From NCBI RefSeq assembly GCF_001618865.1, contig NZ_CP015136.1, forward strand, positions 558,001 through 622,000: DNA of 64,000 bases. Direction: 5' to 3'. How positions within the stretch are numbered: the first letter of the stretch is position 1; every line of letters starts with the position of its first letter. The translations under genes were made by a program, and so were the position numbers. Positions 26,180-35,058 of the stretch are shown piece after piece. The stretch is from Luteitalea pratensis. Lineage in GTDB: Bacteria > Acidobacteriota > Vicinamibacteria > Vicinamibacterales > Vicinamibacteraceae. The notes under the pieces were generated by a model. It had not been told where the DNA came from. It ran no database searches and worked only from the letters and a program-made list of their open reading frames with translations.

Positions 26180-26218
26180 TGCCTGATGCCTGATGCCTGA
26201 TGCCTAATGCCTAATGCC
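26177..26218. repeat. Six perfect-register heptamers beginning at a stop codon
   Basis: TAATGCC, TGATGCC, TGATGCC, TGATGCC, TAATGCC, TAATGCC. The first TAA is the stop of the TPR gene. This is the cleanest array of the family in the window. Confidence 0.95.
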
Positions 26219-26232
26219 AGTGGCGACTGTAG

Positions 26233-26284
26233 CCGTCGACCTTCCACCTTCGCCAAGGCTACGGTGGACAAGTCAGGTCGACGG
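26233..26284. repeat. Nested GTAG-class hairpin
   Basis: Outer stem CCGTCGACCT (26233-26242) with AGGTCGACGG (26275-26284), preceded by GTAG. Inner stem TCCACC (26243-26248) with GGTGGA (26263-26268). It abuts the end of the heparinase-like gene and may serve as its terminator. Confidence 0.75.
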
Positions 26285-28429
26285 TCAGTGATGCTCTGCG
26301 GAAGCCCTGGACTCCCTGAGCCGGAAGCCACTTTGGTTCAACGTGAACGCGATCTCGCGTGGGCCGATGCGCACCCAGGCGGATGCGCCGTCGCGACTCG
26401 AGGCCATTGACATGCTGGGCGCCTCGGTGGCGCCGGGCACGACAACCGTCGCGACCAGGTGACGCGTCGACGCTGGGCACTCGACCCGCAGGACTGATAC
26501 CGGCCGGATCCAGCCATCCGCAGCGGCGACCGACATCGAGGGTATCCCGCTGGCGGCGAGCATTCGCATCGCACCCCGGGCAGCGCCGCTCGTCACCAGC
26601 GCGCTGCCGCCGTCGCCGATCGTCCAGTCTCCACCCGTATGCCACCGCAGCTCGATCGGCTGCGCCTCTGTTGTCTCGATCTGATCGATGACGAGGTACA
26701 CCTGGCCGTCGTCGAGCGTGCATACATGGCGTCTCGCAACTGGTGCGGACAACTCGTAGGCATCATCGGCGACCCCGCTGAGGATGCGGAGGTCACCCCG
26801 CTCGATCAGCGGTAGCAGACGCCCCTTGCGTCCGTGAACCTGTCCGCGCCCGCCCACCAGCACCGTGTTGTGGCCACGCGTGCCGATCTCGTAGTAGCCG
26901 TAGCGGCGGTCGGCCCGGAAGTAGTCGGCTGGATACGGTCGATTGCCGAGTTCGATGAGCAGCATCTCGTCGCCGACGCCGACACTCACGTGATTCAGAT
27001 CCAGGTGCGTGTGATTGGCTGCAAGCGATCCGTTCTTGAACGACAGGAAGTGCGGAGGGTCGGGTTGCCTCGGCGCGAGCAGCGCCCAACCGATGCCTTC
27101 GAACACCGCCGCGGCGGGCAGGTGCGGCGTGTAGTTCGGCGTGTTCTCAGGCAGCCACGGCTCGTCGACGGGACGCCAGATCAGCGCCAGTGCCGCGTCA
27201 GGCCAGCCGACGCGCTCGGTATCGAGTGGTGCCCGGTCCTGGTACCAGATGAACGCGGCATCGCGGTAGCGCGCGCCAAGGAAATAGAAGATCGGATCGT
27301 AGGCGCGACTGTTCGAATCGCCGAAGCCGGCCGCCAGTCGCGTACCCGGATTGAACACGAGCGGAAAGTAGCCGGTCCGGCGCACCCCCGCTCGCGCGAA
27401 CACCGCGTCACCTGCCGGATTGCCGGATCGCCGCAGGGCCTCGGCCGCCATCAGCGCGTAGCGATGCCCATAACGCCAGTAGCCCGTCCCCTCGTCCCAC
27501 CCGCCGTCGTCGCGCAGATGATCCCAGTAGTGCTCCATCGCCGGGACCGCCTTCTGCAGCACCCGCGCGACCTTGTCTGCGAGGGAGGCCTCGGCGGCTC
27601 CACCAGCCTCGTCGCCTGCGCGCCCGTAGGCCCCGTTCTCCGGGCGCGGCCTGTCGGCAATCGAGGCCTGCAGTGCCAGCGCCAACACGACCGCCCCACC
27701 GTTGCAGACGGTGTTCCAGTTGTGCGGCGCGGTGTGCCAGCCGGGTGGCGTCGGACGCTCGATCGCAGCCAGGTACGCATCGAGGCCACGTCCGACGACG
27801 CCGTTGACGATGGAGGCGCGGCGCGCGGCGTCATTGGCCTGCAGCAGCCAGTCGAGGGCGATGCCAAACGTCAGCGACAGCTCACCCGTCATCAGGTCGA
27901 ACGGCGGCTGGTGCGCCGTGTCCACCCAGATGCGCCAGTCGCGGACGGCCTGTTCGAGTTGCACGGTCGCGTGCTCGAGATAGCGCCGCTCTCCCGTGAT
28001 CTCCCAGGCCATCCCGAGCGTGAACACACGACCCTGCAGCGCTCGCGCGCAGGACAGGCCCTTGTCTTCGCCCGGTGGATCCGGCTCGCCGCGCATGGTG
28101 ATCGACGGCACGAGGGGGGGAGCGGTCAGCGTCGCCGTCGCGCGGGCAATCACGGCGTCGCGGAAGCGTGACAGCCGCGGGTGGCCGGCCCGTGCGCGCA
28201 TGCGCGACAGCTCGTCGCGCGTGAACAGCAGCCGCGGTGTGGTGGCGGCCGTCGCCTGGGAAGGCGGGCTGTCTTGGGCGTCAGCGCCGTCGTCGGCATT
28301 GGCCGGGCTCGGAGAGCCGGCCCTACCGTCGCCCGCGTCCATGGCCGCCGCGCGACCACGTGCCGGTATGACCATGGGGGCGGCGAGCGCGCCCAGGCAC
28401 GTGCGACGATCGATGCGGCCGCGTGTCAC
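26285..28429 (-). CDS. Heparinase II/III-like polysaccharide lyase, Tat-type leader
   Basis: 714 aa from GTG 28429, which overlaps the polA stop as GTGA. N-terminal DRRTCLGALAAPMVIPARG has an RR and a hydrophobic stretch, suggesting export. The helical domain contains FDLMTGELSLTFGIALDWLL and GWHTAPHNWNTVCNGG; the C-terminal beta domain contains NHTHLDLNHVSVGVGDEMLL and GTRGHNTVLVGG, all as in heparinase II/III and alginate-lyase-like enzymes. These cleave uronic-acid glycans by beta-elimination; the exact polymer is unknown. Coupling to polA looks accidental. A farther GTG at 28447 is possible. Confidence 0.87.
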   Translation of the reverse strand: MTRGRIDRRTCLGALAAPMVIPARGRAAAMDAGDGRAGSPSPANADDGADAQDSPPSQATAATTPRLLFTRDELSRMRARAGHPRLSRFRDAVIARATATLTAPPLVPSITMRGEPDPPGEDKGLSCARALQGRVFTLGMAWEITGERRYLEHATVQLEQAVRDWRIWVDTAHQPPFDLMTGELSLTFGIALDWLLQANDAARRASIVNGVVGRGLDAYLAAIERPTPPGWHTAPHNWNTVCNGGAVVLALALQASIADRPRPENGAYGRAGDEAGGAAEASLADKVARVLQKAVPAMEHYWDHLRDDGGWDEGTGYWRYGHRYALMAAEALRRSGNPAGDAVFARAGVRRTGYFPLVFNPGTRLAAGFGDSNSRAYDPIFYFLGARYRDAAFIWYQDRAPLDTERVGWPDAALALIWRPVDEPWLPENTPNYTPHLPAAAVFEGIGWALLAPRQPDPPHFLSFKNGSLAANHTHLDLNHVSVGVGDEMLLIELGNRPYPADYFRADRRYGYYEIGTRGHNTVLVGGRGQVHGRKGRLLPLIERGDLRILSGVADDAYELSAPVARRHVCTLDDGQVYLVIDQIETTEAQPIELRWHTGGDWTIGDGGSALVTSGAARGAMRMLAASGIPSMSVAAADGWIRPVSVLRVECPASTRHLVATVVVPGATEAPSMSMASSRDGASAWVRIGPREIAFTLNQSGFRLRESRASAEHH

Positions 28430-31107
28430 GCCTTGGCATCCTTCCACGTGTGTCCGACCCCCACGTCGACGTCGAGCGGCACGTCGAGCGGTACGGCGTG
28501 CTCCATGTGGTGCTTCACCAGCGCGGCCGCTTCCTCGGCTGCTCCCTCCGGGGCCTCGAAGACCAGTTCGTCGTGCACCGTCAGGATCATCCGCAGGCCG
28601 TGGATCGAGGGGAGTGCCTGGTGCAGGTCGATCATCGCCCGCTTCAGGATGTCGGCGGCGGTGCCTTGAATCGGCAGGTTCACGGTCACGCGTTCGGCTG
28701 CGGCGCGGATCTGGCCGTTGCGGCTCGTGAGTTCGGGGACACGGCGGCGGCGACCGAACAGCGTGCTGACGACACCCGTGTCGCGGGCCTTCGCAATCGT
28801 CTCGTCGATGAACTGGCGCACCGACGGGTAACCCGCGAAGTACGCATCGATGAAGGCCTGGGCCGCCTGCTGCGTGACGCCGATGTCCTTGGCGAGCGTG
28901 AACGCGGTCTTGCCGTAGAGCAGTGCGTAGTTGATGATCTTTGCGCGCCGCCGCAACTCGTGGGACGAGAGGCCGCTGTTCTCGCCGAACACCTTGGCAG
29001 AGGTCTGGTCGTGGATGTCGTCGCCGCGGCGGAATGCGTCGATGAGACTCTGCTCCTGCGCCATGTGGGCGAGGACACGCAACTCGATTTGCGAGTAGTC
29101 GGCCGAGATCAGGACGTGGCCCGCCTCGGCGACGAAGGCGCCGCGAATCTCGCGACCGAGTTCGGTGCGGATCGGGATGTTCTGCAGGTTCGGGTCGCTG
29201 CTGCTCAGCCGACCCGTGGCAGCGACCGCCTGGTTGAAGGTGGTGTGGACCCGGCCGGTCGTGCGATGCACGAGCTGCGGCAGTGCATCCACGTAGGTGC
29301 CCTTCAGCTTCATCATCGCGCGCCAGTCGAGGATTTCACGCGCGATGTCGTGCGAGGCCGCGAGCTCCTCGAGCACCTCCGCCGCCGTTGACGCCGTGCG
29401 GTCCTTGCCGGTGCGCTTCAGGACCGGCAGGTGCATCTTCTCGAAGAGCACTTCTCCGAGCTGCCTGGGCGAATTGATGTTGAAGGTCATCCCCGCGAGC
29501 GCGAAGATGCGGGCAGACCGGGCCTCGAGCTCGGCGTCCATTCGTGTCGAGAGCCCGGCCAGCACACCGGTGTCGACGCGGATGCCCGCCTGCTCGATGG
29601 CGCACAACGCCGGCAGCAACGCGAGCTCGAACTCCTCGTAGATGTCGGTGAGGCCCTCACCGTCGAGCGTCGTCCGCAGATCCGTCGTCAGCTGCATGGC
29701 AAGGTCGGCGCGCTCGCAGGCCCACGTGGTCATCGCCTCCACCGCCACTTGCGACATCGCGAGCGCCTTCACGCCCTTGCCACGCAGCACCTCGCTGTCC
29801 ATCGCCTTGTAGCCGAGGCGCTCGAGCGCGAGTGATTCGACCGCGTGTGCCGCGCTCGAGGCATCGTGCACGTAACTTGCGAGCATCACGTCGTCGTGCA
29901 CGCCTTCGAGCGCGAGGCCATGCCTGGCGAGCACGAGCGTCATCGCCTTCAGGTCGTGGCCCGTCTTCTGCACGGATGGATCGGCGAGCAATGGGCCGAT
30001 CACGTCGCGCACGGCCTGGGAGGCAAGGTTCGGGCAGGCATCGAGGGACGTGTGCGCGAGCGGGACGTAGGCCGCGCGTCCGTCACCGGTGCCGACACTC
30101 AGGCCGACCAGCGATGCCTGCATCGCCGGCGCCCCATCGGTCACCAGGTAGACCGAGCAGCGGCCGGCCTGCCGGATGTGGGTCGCGAGCTCGCGGAGGT
30201 CCTCGGAGTCGCCGCAGGTGCTGAACGTACGCACGACGTCGGCGGCCGTCGGTGCGAACTCCGTGACCAACGACTTGAAGCCCAGCCTGCTGAACAGCTC
30301 ATAGCAGCGGCGCTGGTCAGGTCCGACGTAGCGGAGCGCCTCGAGATCGATCTCCACCGGCACGTCACAGTGCAGGCGCACCATCTCGCGACTGAGGCGC
30401 GCGTCCTCGGCGTGAGCGGTGAGCGCCTCCCGGTAGCGCTTCTGCGGCAGGCCCGCCGCCGCAGCGAGCAGCGCGTCGAGCGATCCGTGCTGGGCGATCA
30501 ACTCACGCGCGCCCTTCTCGCCAATGCCGGGCACGCCCTTCACGTTGTCGATGGCATCGCCCATCAGGGCGAGCACGTCGACGACCTGGTCGGGGCGGAC
30601 GCCGAACTTCTCCTGCACCCCGCCGCCGTCGTACCACGTGCCCTCGTCGCGCGGGTTGTACACGCGCACGTGGCCGTCGACCATCTGGAAGAAATCCTTG
30701 TCGCCGGTGACGATCGCCGCGTCGAAGCCATGCGCGATGGCGCGCGTGGCCAGCGTGGCGATCACATCGTCGGCCTCGTAGTCGGTGTGCGTGAGGATCC
30801 GCACGCCCATCGCCTCGCACGCGTCGTGCACCAGCGGCACCTGCTCCACGAGGTCTGCCGGCATGGGCGAGCGGTTGGCCTTGTAGTCGGCCTGCAGCGC
30901 GGAGCGGAAGGTCGGACCGGCGAGGTCGAACGCCGTCGCGACGTACGAGGGCTCGTGGTCGGCGATCAGCTTGCGCAGCATCGTCACGAAGCCGTAGACC
31001 GCGTTGGTCGACTTGCCGTCAGGTCCGGTCAGCCCGCGGATCGCGTGATACGCGCGGTACATCTGGTTGTTGCCGTCGATGAGGAACAGGATCGGACGTT
31101 CTGGCAC
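28426..31107 (-). CDS. polA: DNA polymerase I
   Basis: 893 aa from GTG 31107, with AAGGA upstream. Order: 5'-3' exonuclease (1 to about 290, with GDKDFFQM and GIGEKGA), a 3'-5' exonuclease-like domain (about 315-490), and polymerase (about 510-893). Polymerase motifs: SADYSQIELRVLAHMAQEQS, O-helix RRRAKIINYALLYG, and VHDELVFE with Asp846. The proofreading site looks dead: the DTE motif of the E. coli enzyme reads Asp324-Gly-Ala, and later carboxylates are missing. The O-helix position equal to E. coli Phe762 is Tyr727. It acts in repair and Okazaki fragment processing. The downstream lyase gene overlaps its stop. Confidence 0.96.
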   Translation of the reverse strand: MPERPILFLIDGNNQMYRAYHAIRGLTGPDGKSTNAVYGFVTMLRKLIADHEPSYVATAFDLAGPTFRSALQADYKANRSPMPADLVEQVPLVHDACEAMGVRILTHTDYEADDVIATLATRAIAHGFDAAIVTGDKDFFQMVDGHVRVYNPRDEGTWYDGGGVQEKFGVRPDQVVDVLALMGDAIDNVKGVPGIGEKGARELIAQHGSLDALLAAAAGLPQKRYREALTAHAEDARLSREMVRLHCDVPVEIDLEALRYVGPDQRRCYELFSRLGFKSLVTEFAPTAADVVRTFSTCGDSEDLRELATHIRQAGRCSVYLVTDGAPAMQASLVGLSVGTGDGRAAYVPLAHTSLDACPNLASQAVRDVIGPLLADPSVQKTGHDLKAMTLVLARHGLALEGVHDDVMLASYVHDASSAAHAVESLALERLGYKAMDSEVLRGKGVKALAMSQVAVEAMTTWACERADLAMQLTTDLRTTLDGEGLTDIYEEFELALLPALCAIEQAGIRVDTGVLAGLSTRMDAELEARSARIFALAGMTFNINSPRQLGEVLFEKMHLPVLKRTGKDRTASTAAEVLEELAASHDIAREILDWRAMMKLKGTYVDALPQLVHRTTGRVHTTFNQAVAATGRLSSSDPNLQNIPIRTELGREIRGAFVAEAGHVLISADYSQIELRVLAHMAQEQSLIDAFRRGDDIHDQTSAKVFGENSGLSSHELRRRAKIINYALLYGKTAFTLAKDIGVTQQAAQAFIDAYFAGYPSVRQFIDETIAKARDTGVVSTLFGRRRRVPELTSRNGQIRAAAERVTVNLPIQGTAADILKRAMIDLHQALPSIHGLRMILTVHDELVFEAPEGAAEEAAALVKHHMEHAVPLDVPLDVDVGVGHTWKDAKA

Positions 31108-31182
31108 TCGGGTCCTTTTTGAGCGGGCGCCTTCATTCTATCGAGCCTGCGGCGAGCCGAAGGGGCGGTACACTGTTCGGCC

Positions 31183-31929
31183 ATGCCGTCGTTGCCCCGC
31201 CAGGCATTCGCGCTGGCGGCACTCGCCCTCCTGCTCACATCCTGTGCCCGCCCGTTCGGCCGTCAGTACGAATACGAAGAAGAAATCTACGTCAGCCTCG
31301 ACGGGTCTGCGACGATGACCGTCAACACGTCGATGGCCGCGCTCGCCGCGCTGCACGGCCTGGACGTGGCGATCGATCCCGCGGTCCCGGTGGACCGCGA
31401 TCGGATCCGCGCTCTCTATTCGACGCCGGTCACCACGGTGACCCGCGTCAGCCGGCCCTGGCGTCGAGACGGCCGCCGGTTCGTGCAGGTCCGCCTCGAG
31501 GTGGCCGACGTGCGTCGGCTGTCGCAGGCGCCTCCGTTCGCGTGGGCGCACTACGCGTTCACGCAGAAGGGCGACGTCGTCGAGTTCGTGCAGGAACTGG
31601 GTCCGTCGGTGGCGAAGAACGTCGGTGACGTGGGGTGGGACGGCGAGGAACTCGTGGCCGTGCGGCTGCACATCCCGAGCCGGGTGACCTACCACAACGC
31701 GCCGAGCCACCTGGTCGAGCGCGGCAACATCCTGTCGTGGGAACAACCGCTGAAGGCGCGGCTGGCGGGGGAGCCCCTGCGCGTCGAGGCCCGCTTCGGC
31801 GTCCAGCGCATCCTCGTGCTGACGGTGGCGCTGTTCCTGTCCGCCCTGGCCGCCGCCGCCGTGACTCTGGGCGGCCTCATCTGGTGGGTGGTCCGGAAGG
31901 GCCACCAGCGCGCCGCACGCCAGTCGTAG
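31183..31929 (+). CDS. Lipoprotein with C-terminal membrane segment, unknown function
   Basis: 248 aa. N-terminal leader with lipobox LLLTSC, then YEYEEEIYVSLDGSATMTVN, similar in style to the lipoprotein at 1992-2819. A C-terminal hydrophobic helix (about residues 210-238, LVLTVALFLSALAAAAVTLG) is followed by basic residues, so it is held at both ends. No enzyme motif. It is divergent from polA with 75 bases between. The stop TAG begins the sequence TAGGCGCACGGCG of a repeat-like gap. Confidence 0.75.
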   Translation: MPSLPRQAFALAALALLLTSCARPFGRQYEYEEEIYVSLDGSATMTVNTSMAALAALHGLDVAIDPAVPVDRDRIRALYSTPVTTVTRVSRPWRRDGRRFVQVRLEVADVRRLSQAPPFAWAHYAFTQKGDVVEFVQELGPSVAKNVGDVGWDGEELVAVRLHIPSRVTYHNAPSHLVERGNILSWEQPLKARLAGEPLRVEARFGVQRILVLTVALFLSALAAAAVTLGGLIWWVVRKGHQRAARQS

Positions 31930-31976
31930 GCGCACGGCGCTGCGCTTCACGGCCTGCAAGCCTGTAGGCCGTAGGC

Positions 31977-32567
31977 CTATTCGGGCGTCTTGACCGGGCG
32001 CCGATCGTCCCGCTTCGTGCGGAACTGCTTCATCCGCAACTCGCGTTCGGCCTGGATCTTGGCCGCCTCCGCCTGCTGTTCCGGCGTGAGGATGGTCATG
32101 ATCTCGCCGCGCACCCTGGATCGCAGCACCGCCGCCTCGGCGATGACCGCCCCGAGTGCCTGGCCCTGCTGTCCGGCCGCACCCTCGTCGACGGTGACCT
32201 CGGTGACCTTGCGCAAGGCCTCCAGCGCCGCCTGACCCCGCTGCATCAGGGCCTGGCCCTCTTCGCGGTGCCCTTGCAGGATGGTCCGCACCTGCTCGCG
32301 CTGGGCATCGGTCAGGTTCAACGCCGCCAGCGGCAGTTCCGGATGCAACCCGAGCAGTCCACCCAGAGGCCCGCCCATCCTGCCGGGCCCACCAGGGCCT
32401 CCGGGGCCGCCGGGACCACGAGGTCCGCCCGGTCCGCCTGGACCGCCTTGACCGAACCCAGGCTCGCCGGGACCAGGCTGAGCCCCAGCCGTCGCCGCCA
32501 GGCCCGCCGTCAGGGCCATCGCACCCAGCATGACTTTCACGCCCGTCATCAGTGTCGCCGCCTGCAT
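31977..32567 (-). CDS. Spy/CpxP-like periplasmic protein with Gly-Pro-rich linker
   Basis: 196 aa. Signal peptide MQAATLMTGVKVMLGAMALT...AGAQ, then a collagen-like linker made of GGPGGP repeats (about residues 25-65), and a helical part (LNLTDAQREQVRTILQGHRE and ILTPEQQAEAAKIQAERELR) with the LTxxQ-type repeats of Spy/CpxP chaperones. AAGGAG eight bases upstream favours the ATG at 32567; the ATG at 32573 is too close. It is divergent from a response regulator/kinase pair, the layout of cpxP with cpxRA, which hints at envelope-stress control. The stop TAG is the start of a GGCCTAC-type repeat. Confidence 0.82.
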   Translation of the reverse strand: MQAATLMTGVKVMLGAMALTAGLAATAGAQPGPGEPGFGQGGPGGPGGPRGPGGPGGPGGPGRMGGPLGGLLGLHPELPLAALNLTDAQREQVRTILQGHREEGQALMQRGQAALEALRKVTEVTVDEGAAGQQGQALGAVIAEAAVLRSRVRGEIMTILTPEQQAEAAKIQAERELRMKQFRTKRDDRRPVKTPE

Positions 32568-32598
32568 CGTCATTTCTCCTTCGAGGCCGTGGAGCCCC

Positions 32599-32647
32599 GC
32601 GTCATTCTGTCTTATGTAACGGGCGGCCTGTGAACCGCCCATGACGC
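32599..32647. promoter_or_regulatory. Nested inverted repeat between Spy-like gene and response regulator
   Basis: GCGTCAT (32599-32605) pairs with ATGACGC (32641-32647), enclosing GGGCGG (32621-32626) with CCGCCC (32635-32640). It is the only obvious symmetric structure in the divergent promoter region and could be an operator or a leader RNA structure. Confidence 0.45.
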
Positions 32648-32719
32648 AGGTGTGAAAAATCGATGAGCACCCGGCGGGGTCACAGCGCGGCAGTGTCGCC
32701 AGAGGGTAGCCTGTAGGCC

Positions 32720-33436
32720 ATGGCCCATGTCCTGGTCGTGGATGACGAACCCCATATCGGCGAACTCGTCTCGTTGCATCTCTCGTTCGAGGGCCACACC
32801 AGCGATCGCTTCCTCGACGGCCGGGCCGCCCTCGAGGCCGCACGCGCGCAGGCCTACGACCTCTTCATCGTCGACGTGATGCTGCCGGGTCTCGACGGCG
32901 TCGCCCTGTGCCGGGCGCTCCGCCAGCAGCCGTCCACCCGTCGCGTGCCCGTCCTCTTGCTGACGGCACGTCGCGACGAGACCGACAAGGTGCTCGGGCT
33001 CGACAGTGGCGCCGACGATTACCTCACGAAACCGTTCGGCGTGCGTGAACTCATGGCCCGCGTCCGGGCGCTGCTGCGACGCGCCTTGCCGGCGCCGCAC
33101 GCTCCCGGCGAGATGCCGATGGCCGACGTCCTGCGTCGCGATGGCCTGGAAATCGACGCGTCGCGCCATCAGGTCACCGTGGACGGTCGCGTCATCGATA
33201 CCACCGCGCACGAGTTCGCCGTGCTGAAGGTGCTTGCCAGCAATCCCGGCATCGTGTTCTCGCGCGAGGCGCTGATTCGCCGTGCCTGGGGGCCCGACAC
33301 CCACGTCACCGAGCGCAGCGTCGACACCATCGTCAAGCGCCTGCGCCAGAAGATCGAATCGAATCCGGCCGAACCGGAACGACTGCTCACCGTGTGGGGC
33401 GTCGGGTACAAGTTCCGCGACGTGGCCTCGGCATGA
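32720..33436 (+). CDS. Two-component response regulator, OmpR/PhoB type
   Basis: 238 aa. Receiver domain 1 to about 120 with the acidic pair in VVDDEPHIGE, phosphoacceptor Asp52 in FIVDVMLPG, and Lys in YLTKPFG. The C-terminal winged helix (about 135-235) contains TAHEFAVLKVLASNPG and ERSVDTIVKRLRQKIE. It binds DNA when phosphorylated. The stop overlaps the kinase start (ATGA), so the pair is co-translated. The divergent Spy-like gene is the most likely target. Confidence 0.95.
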   Translation: MAHVLVVDDEPHIGELVSLHLSFEGHTSDRFLDGRAALEAARAQAYDLFIVDVMLPGLDGVALCRALRQQPSTRRVPVLLLTARRDETDKVLGLDSGADDYLTKPFGVRELMARVRALLRRALPAPHAPGEMPMADVLRRDGLEIDASRHQVTVDGRVIDTTAHEFAVLKVLASNPGIVFSREALIRRAWGPDTHVTERSVDTIVKRLRQKIESNPAEPERLLTVWGVGYKFRDVASA

Positions 33437-34830
33437 GCCGATCGCGGGCCTGGCTCGGGTCGCTGTACTGGCGCATCGCGCTGGCGTGCCTGGGCCTGCT
33501 CGCCGCCGGCCTCCTGATCCAGATGGTGGTCGTGGTCGCGACGCTGTCGAGGCCCTCCGGCCTGCGGGCGCGGGTCACGGCGCAGCTACTGGCGAAGACG
33601 GTCGCCGCCGATCTCCAGGAGGCGCTGGAGTTCGACCCGGCGGCCAGCGTCCGTGCCGTGCTCGCGCGGCATCTGGACAATCCGCTGCCGGTCTACTTCG
33701 TCACGGTCGAAGGCAACGTCACCGGTGCGGATGTCGACGTCCCGGGGCCCGAGGCGGGGCGCGTGGCCGCCCTGGCCGCGGAGCATGCGGGCGGGCTCGA
33801 TCGAACCGACCTGCCGGTGGGGGTCGCCGCGGTAGAGGTCCTCGGTCAGCCTGAAGGACACGTCGTCGTCCTGCCTCGCCGCCCAGGCTGGGCGGTGCTC
33901 CGCGAACTCGGCCCCTGGCCACTCGGCGGCGCTGCCCTCAGTGCGATCGCCATCGCCGCGCTCCTGGCATGGCTCGCCTTCGCGCCGGCGCATCGCCGGC
34001 TGCAGGCACTCGAGGGCGCGGCGACGCGCCTCGGTCAAGGTGACCTTACGGCCCGCGCGCCCGAGGATGGCGCCGACGAGATCAGTCGCGTGTCCCGGGC
34101 GTTCAACCAGACCGCCGATGCGCTCGCGGCGCAGATCCAGCGAGTGACGTCAGAGCAGGATGTGCGACGTCAACTGTTGGCCGACGTGTCCCACGAATTG
34201 CACACACCACTGACGACCATCCGTGGCTACATCGAGACGCTGCGGATGACCGACCTCCCGTTGAGCGAAGCCGACCGCGCCCGATACCTGGCGATCGTGG
34301 ACGACGAGGCGGTGCGCCTCGAACGCCTGATCGGGGACGTGCTGGACCTCGCGAAGATGGAAGCGGGCGGCCAGGGCCTCAAGAAGGAGGTCGTTCCCAT
34401 CGAAGCGCTGTGGACCCGCCTCAGCGATCGCTACGGACCCGCGGCCACTGCCGCCGGTGTGAGGCTCGTATTCGACGCGCCGATGTTCGACGTCGACGCC
34501 GATGCCGGCAGGCTCGAACAGGCGATCTCGAATCTCGTCGGCAACGCCATCCGGTTCACGCCGGTGGGTGGCGAGGTGGCGCTCTCTGCGCATGCCTTGC
34601 TCACCGGTGGCGTCCGTATCGACGTGAGCGACACCGGAGTCGGCCTCTCCGCCGAGGACCAGGCGCGGGTGTTCGATCGCTTCTACAAGCAGGATGCCTC
34701 ACGCAGTCGCACCGGCACAGGCCTGGGCCTGTCGATCGTGCGCGCCATTGCCGAGGCGCACGGCGGCGAGGCGACCGTACGCAGCACACCAGGTCATGGC
34801 AGCACCTTCAGCGTCACAATTCCCGCCTGA
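33433..34830 (+). CDS. Membrane sensor histidine kinase with HAMP domain
   Basis: 465 aa. TM1 (about 13-40), a periplasmic sensor region (about 40-155), TM2 (about 160-182), HAMP (about 183-235), then HisKA with phosphorylated His254 in DVSHELHTPLTTIRGYIE and a HATPase with N box LEQAISNLVGNAIRFTP, G1 VSDTGVGLS and G2 GTGLGLSIV. It starts inside the regulator gene (ATGA overlap). The signal is unknown; the divergent Spy-like protein suggests envelope stress. The gene is followed by long repeat arrays. Confidence 0.95.
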   Translation: MSRSRAWLGSLYWRIALACLGLLAAGLLIQMVVVVATLSRPSGLRARVTAQLLAKTVAADLQEALEFDPAASVRAVLARHLDNPLPVYFVTVEGNVTGADVDVPGPEAGRVAALAAEHAGGLDRTDLPVGVAAVEVLGQPEGHVVVLPRRPGWAVLRELGPWPLGGAALSAIAIAALLAWLAFAPAHRRLQALEGAATRLGQGDLTARAPEDGADEISRVSRAFNQTADALAAQIQRVTSEQDVRRQLLADVSHELHTPLTTIRGYIETLRMTDLPLSEADRARYLAIVDDEAVRLERLIGDVLDLAKMEAGGQGLKKEVVPIEALWTRLSDRYGPAATAAGVRLVFDAPMFDVDADAGRLEQAISNLVGNAIRFTPVGGEVALSAHALLTGGVRIDVSDTGVGLSAEDQARVFDRFYKQDASRSRTGTGLGLSIVRAIAEAHGGEATVRSTPGHGSTFSVTIPA

Positions 34831-34866
34831 CGCCGGTCCGGCGCTCACGGCACTTCAGCGACACCG

Positions 34867-34979
34867 GCAATGCCGCAATGCCGCAATGCCGAAATGCCGG
34901 AATGCCGGAATGCCGGAATGTCGAAACTCGTTCCTGTGCTCCCTGTGCTCCCTGTGCTCCCTGTGTTCCTGTGTTCCTG
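34867..34979. repeat. Seven 8-mers (GCAATGCC to GGAATGCC) and a 9-mer array
   Basis: 34867-34922: GCAATGCC three times, GAAATGCC, GGAATGCC twice, GGAATGTC, in exact 8-base steps. 34931-34979: CTGTGCTCC three times followed by shorter CTGTGTTC units. They sit between the convergent kinase and BON genes. Confidence 0.9.
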
Positions 34980-35018
34980 AAAAAAAAGCGCCTCGACCCA
35001 GGAAGGAGGGCCGAGGCG
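34980..35018 (-). terminator. Rho-independent terminator of the BON-domain gene
   Basis: Read on the - strand, CGCCTCGGCCC pairs with GGGTCGAGGCG (one mismatch, 11-bp stem, 8-base loop) and is followed by GC and eight T residues. This is the best classical terminator in the window; the BON gene stops about 40 bases before it. Confidence 0.9.
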
Positions 35019-35058
35019 TAAGGGAGGTAATCGGGTGACCGTCGAGACGGTCGGTTGG

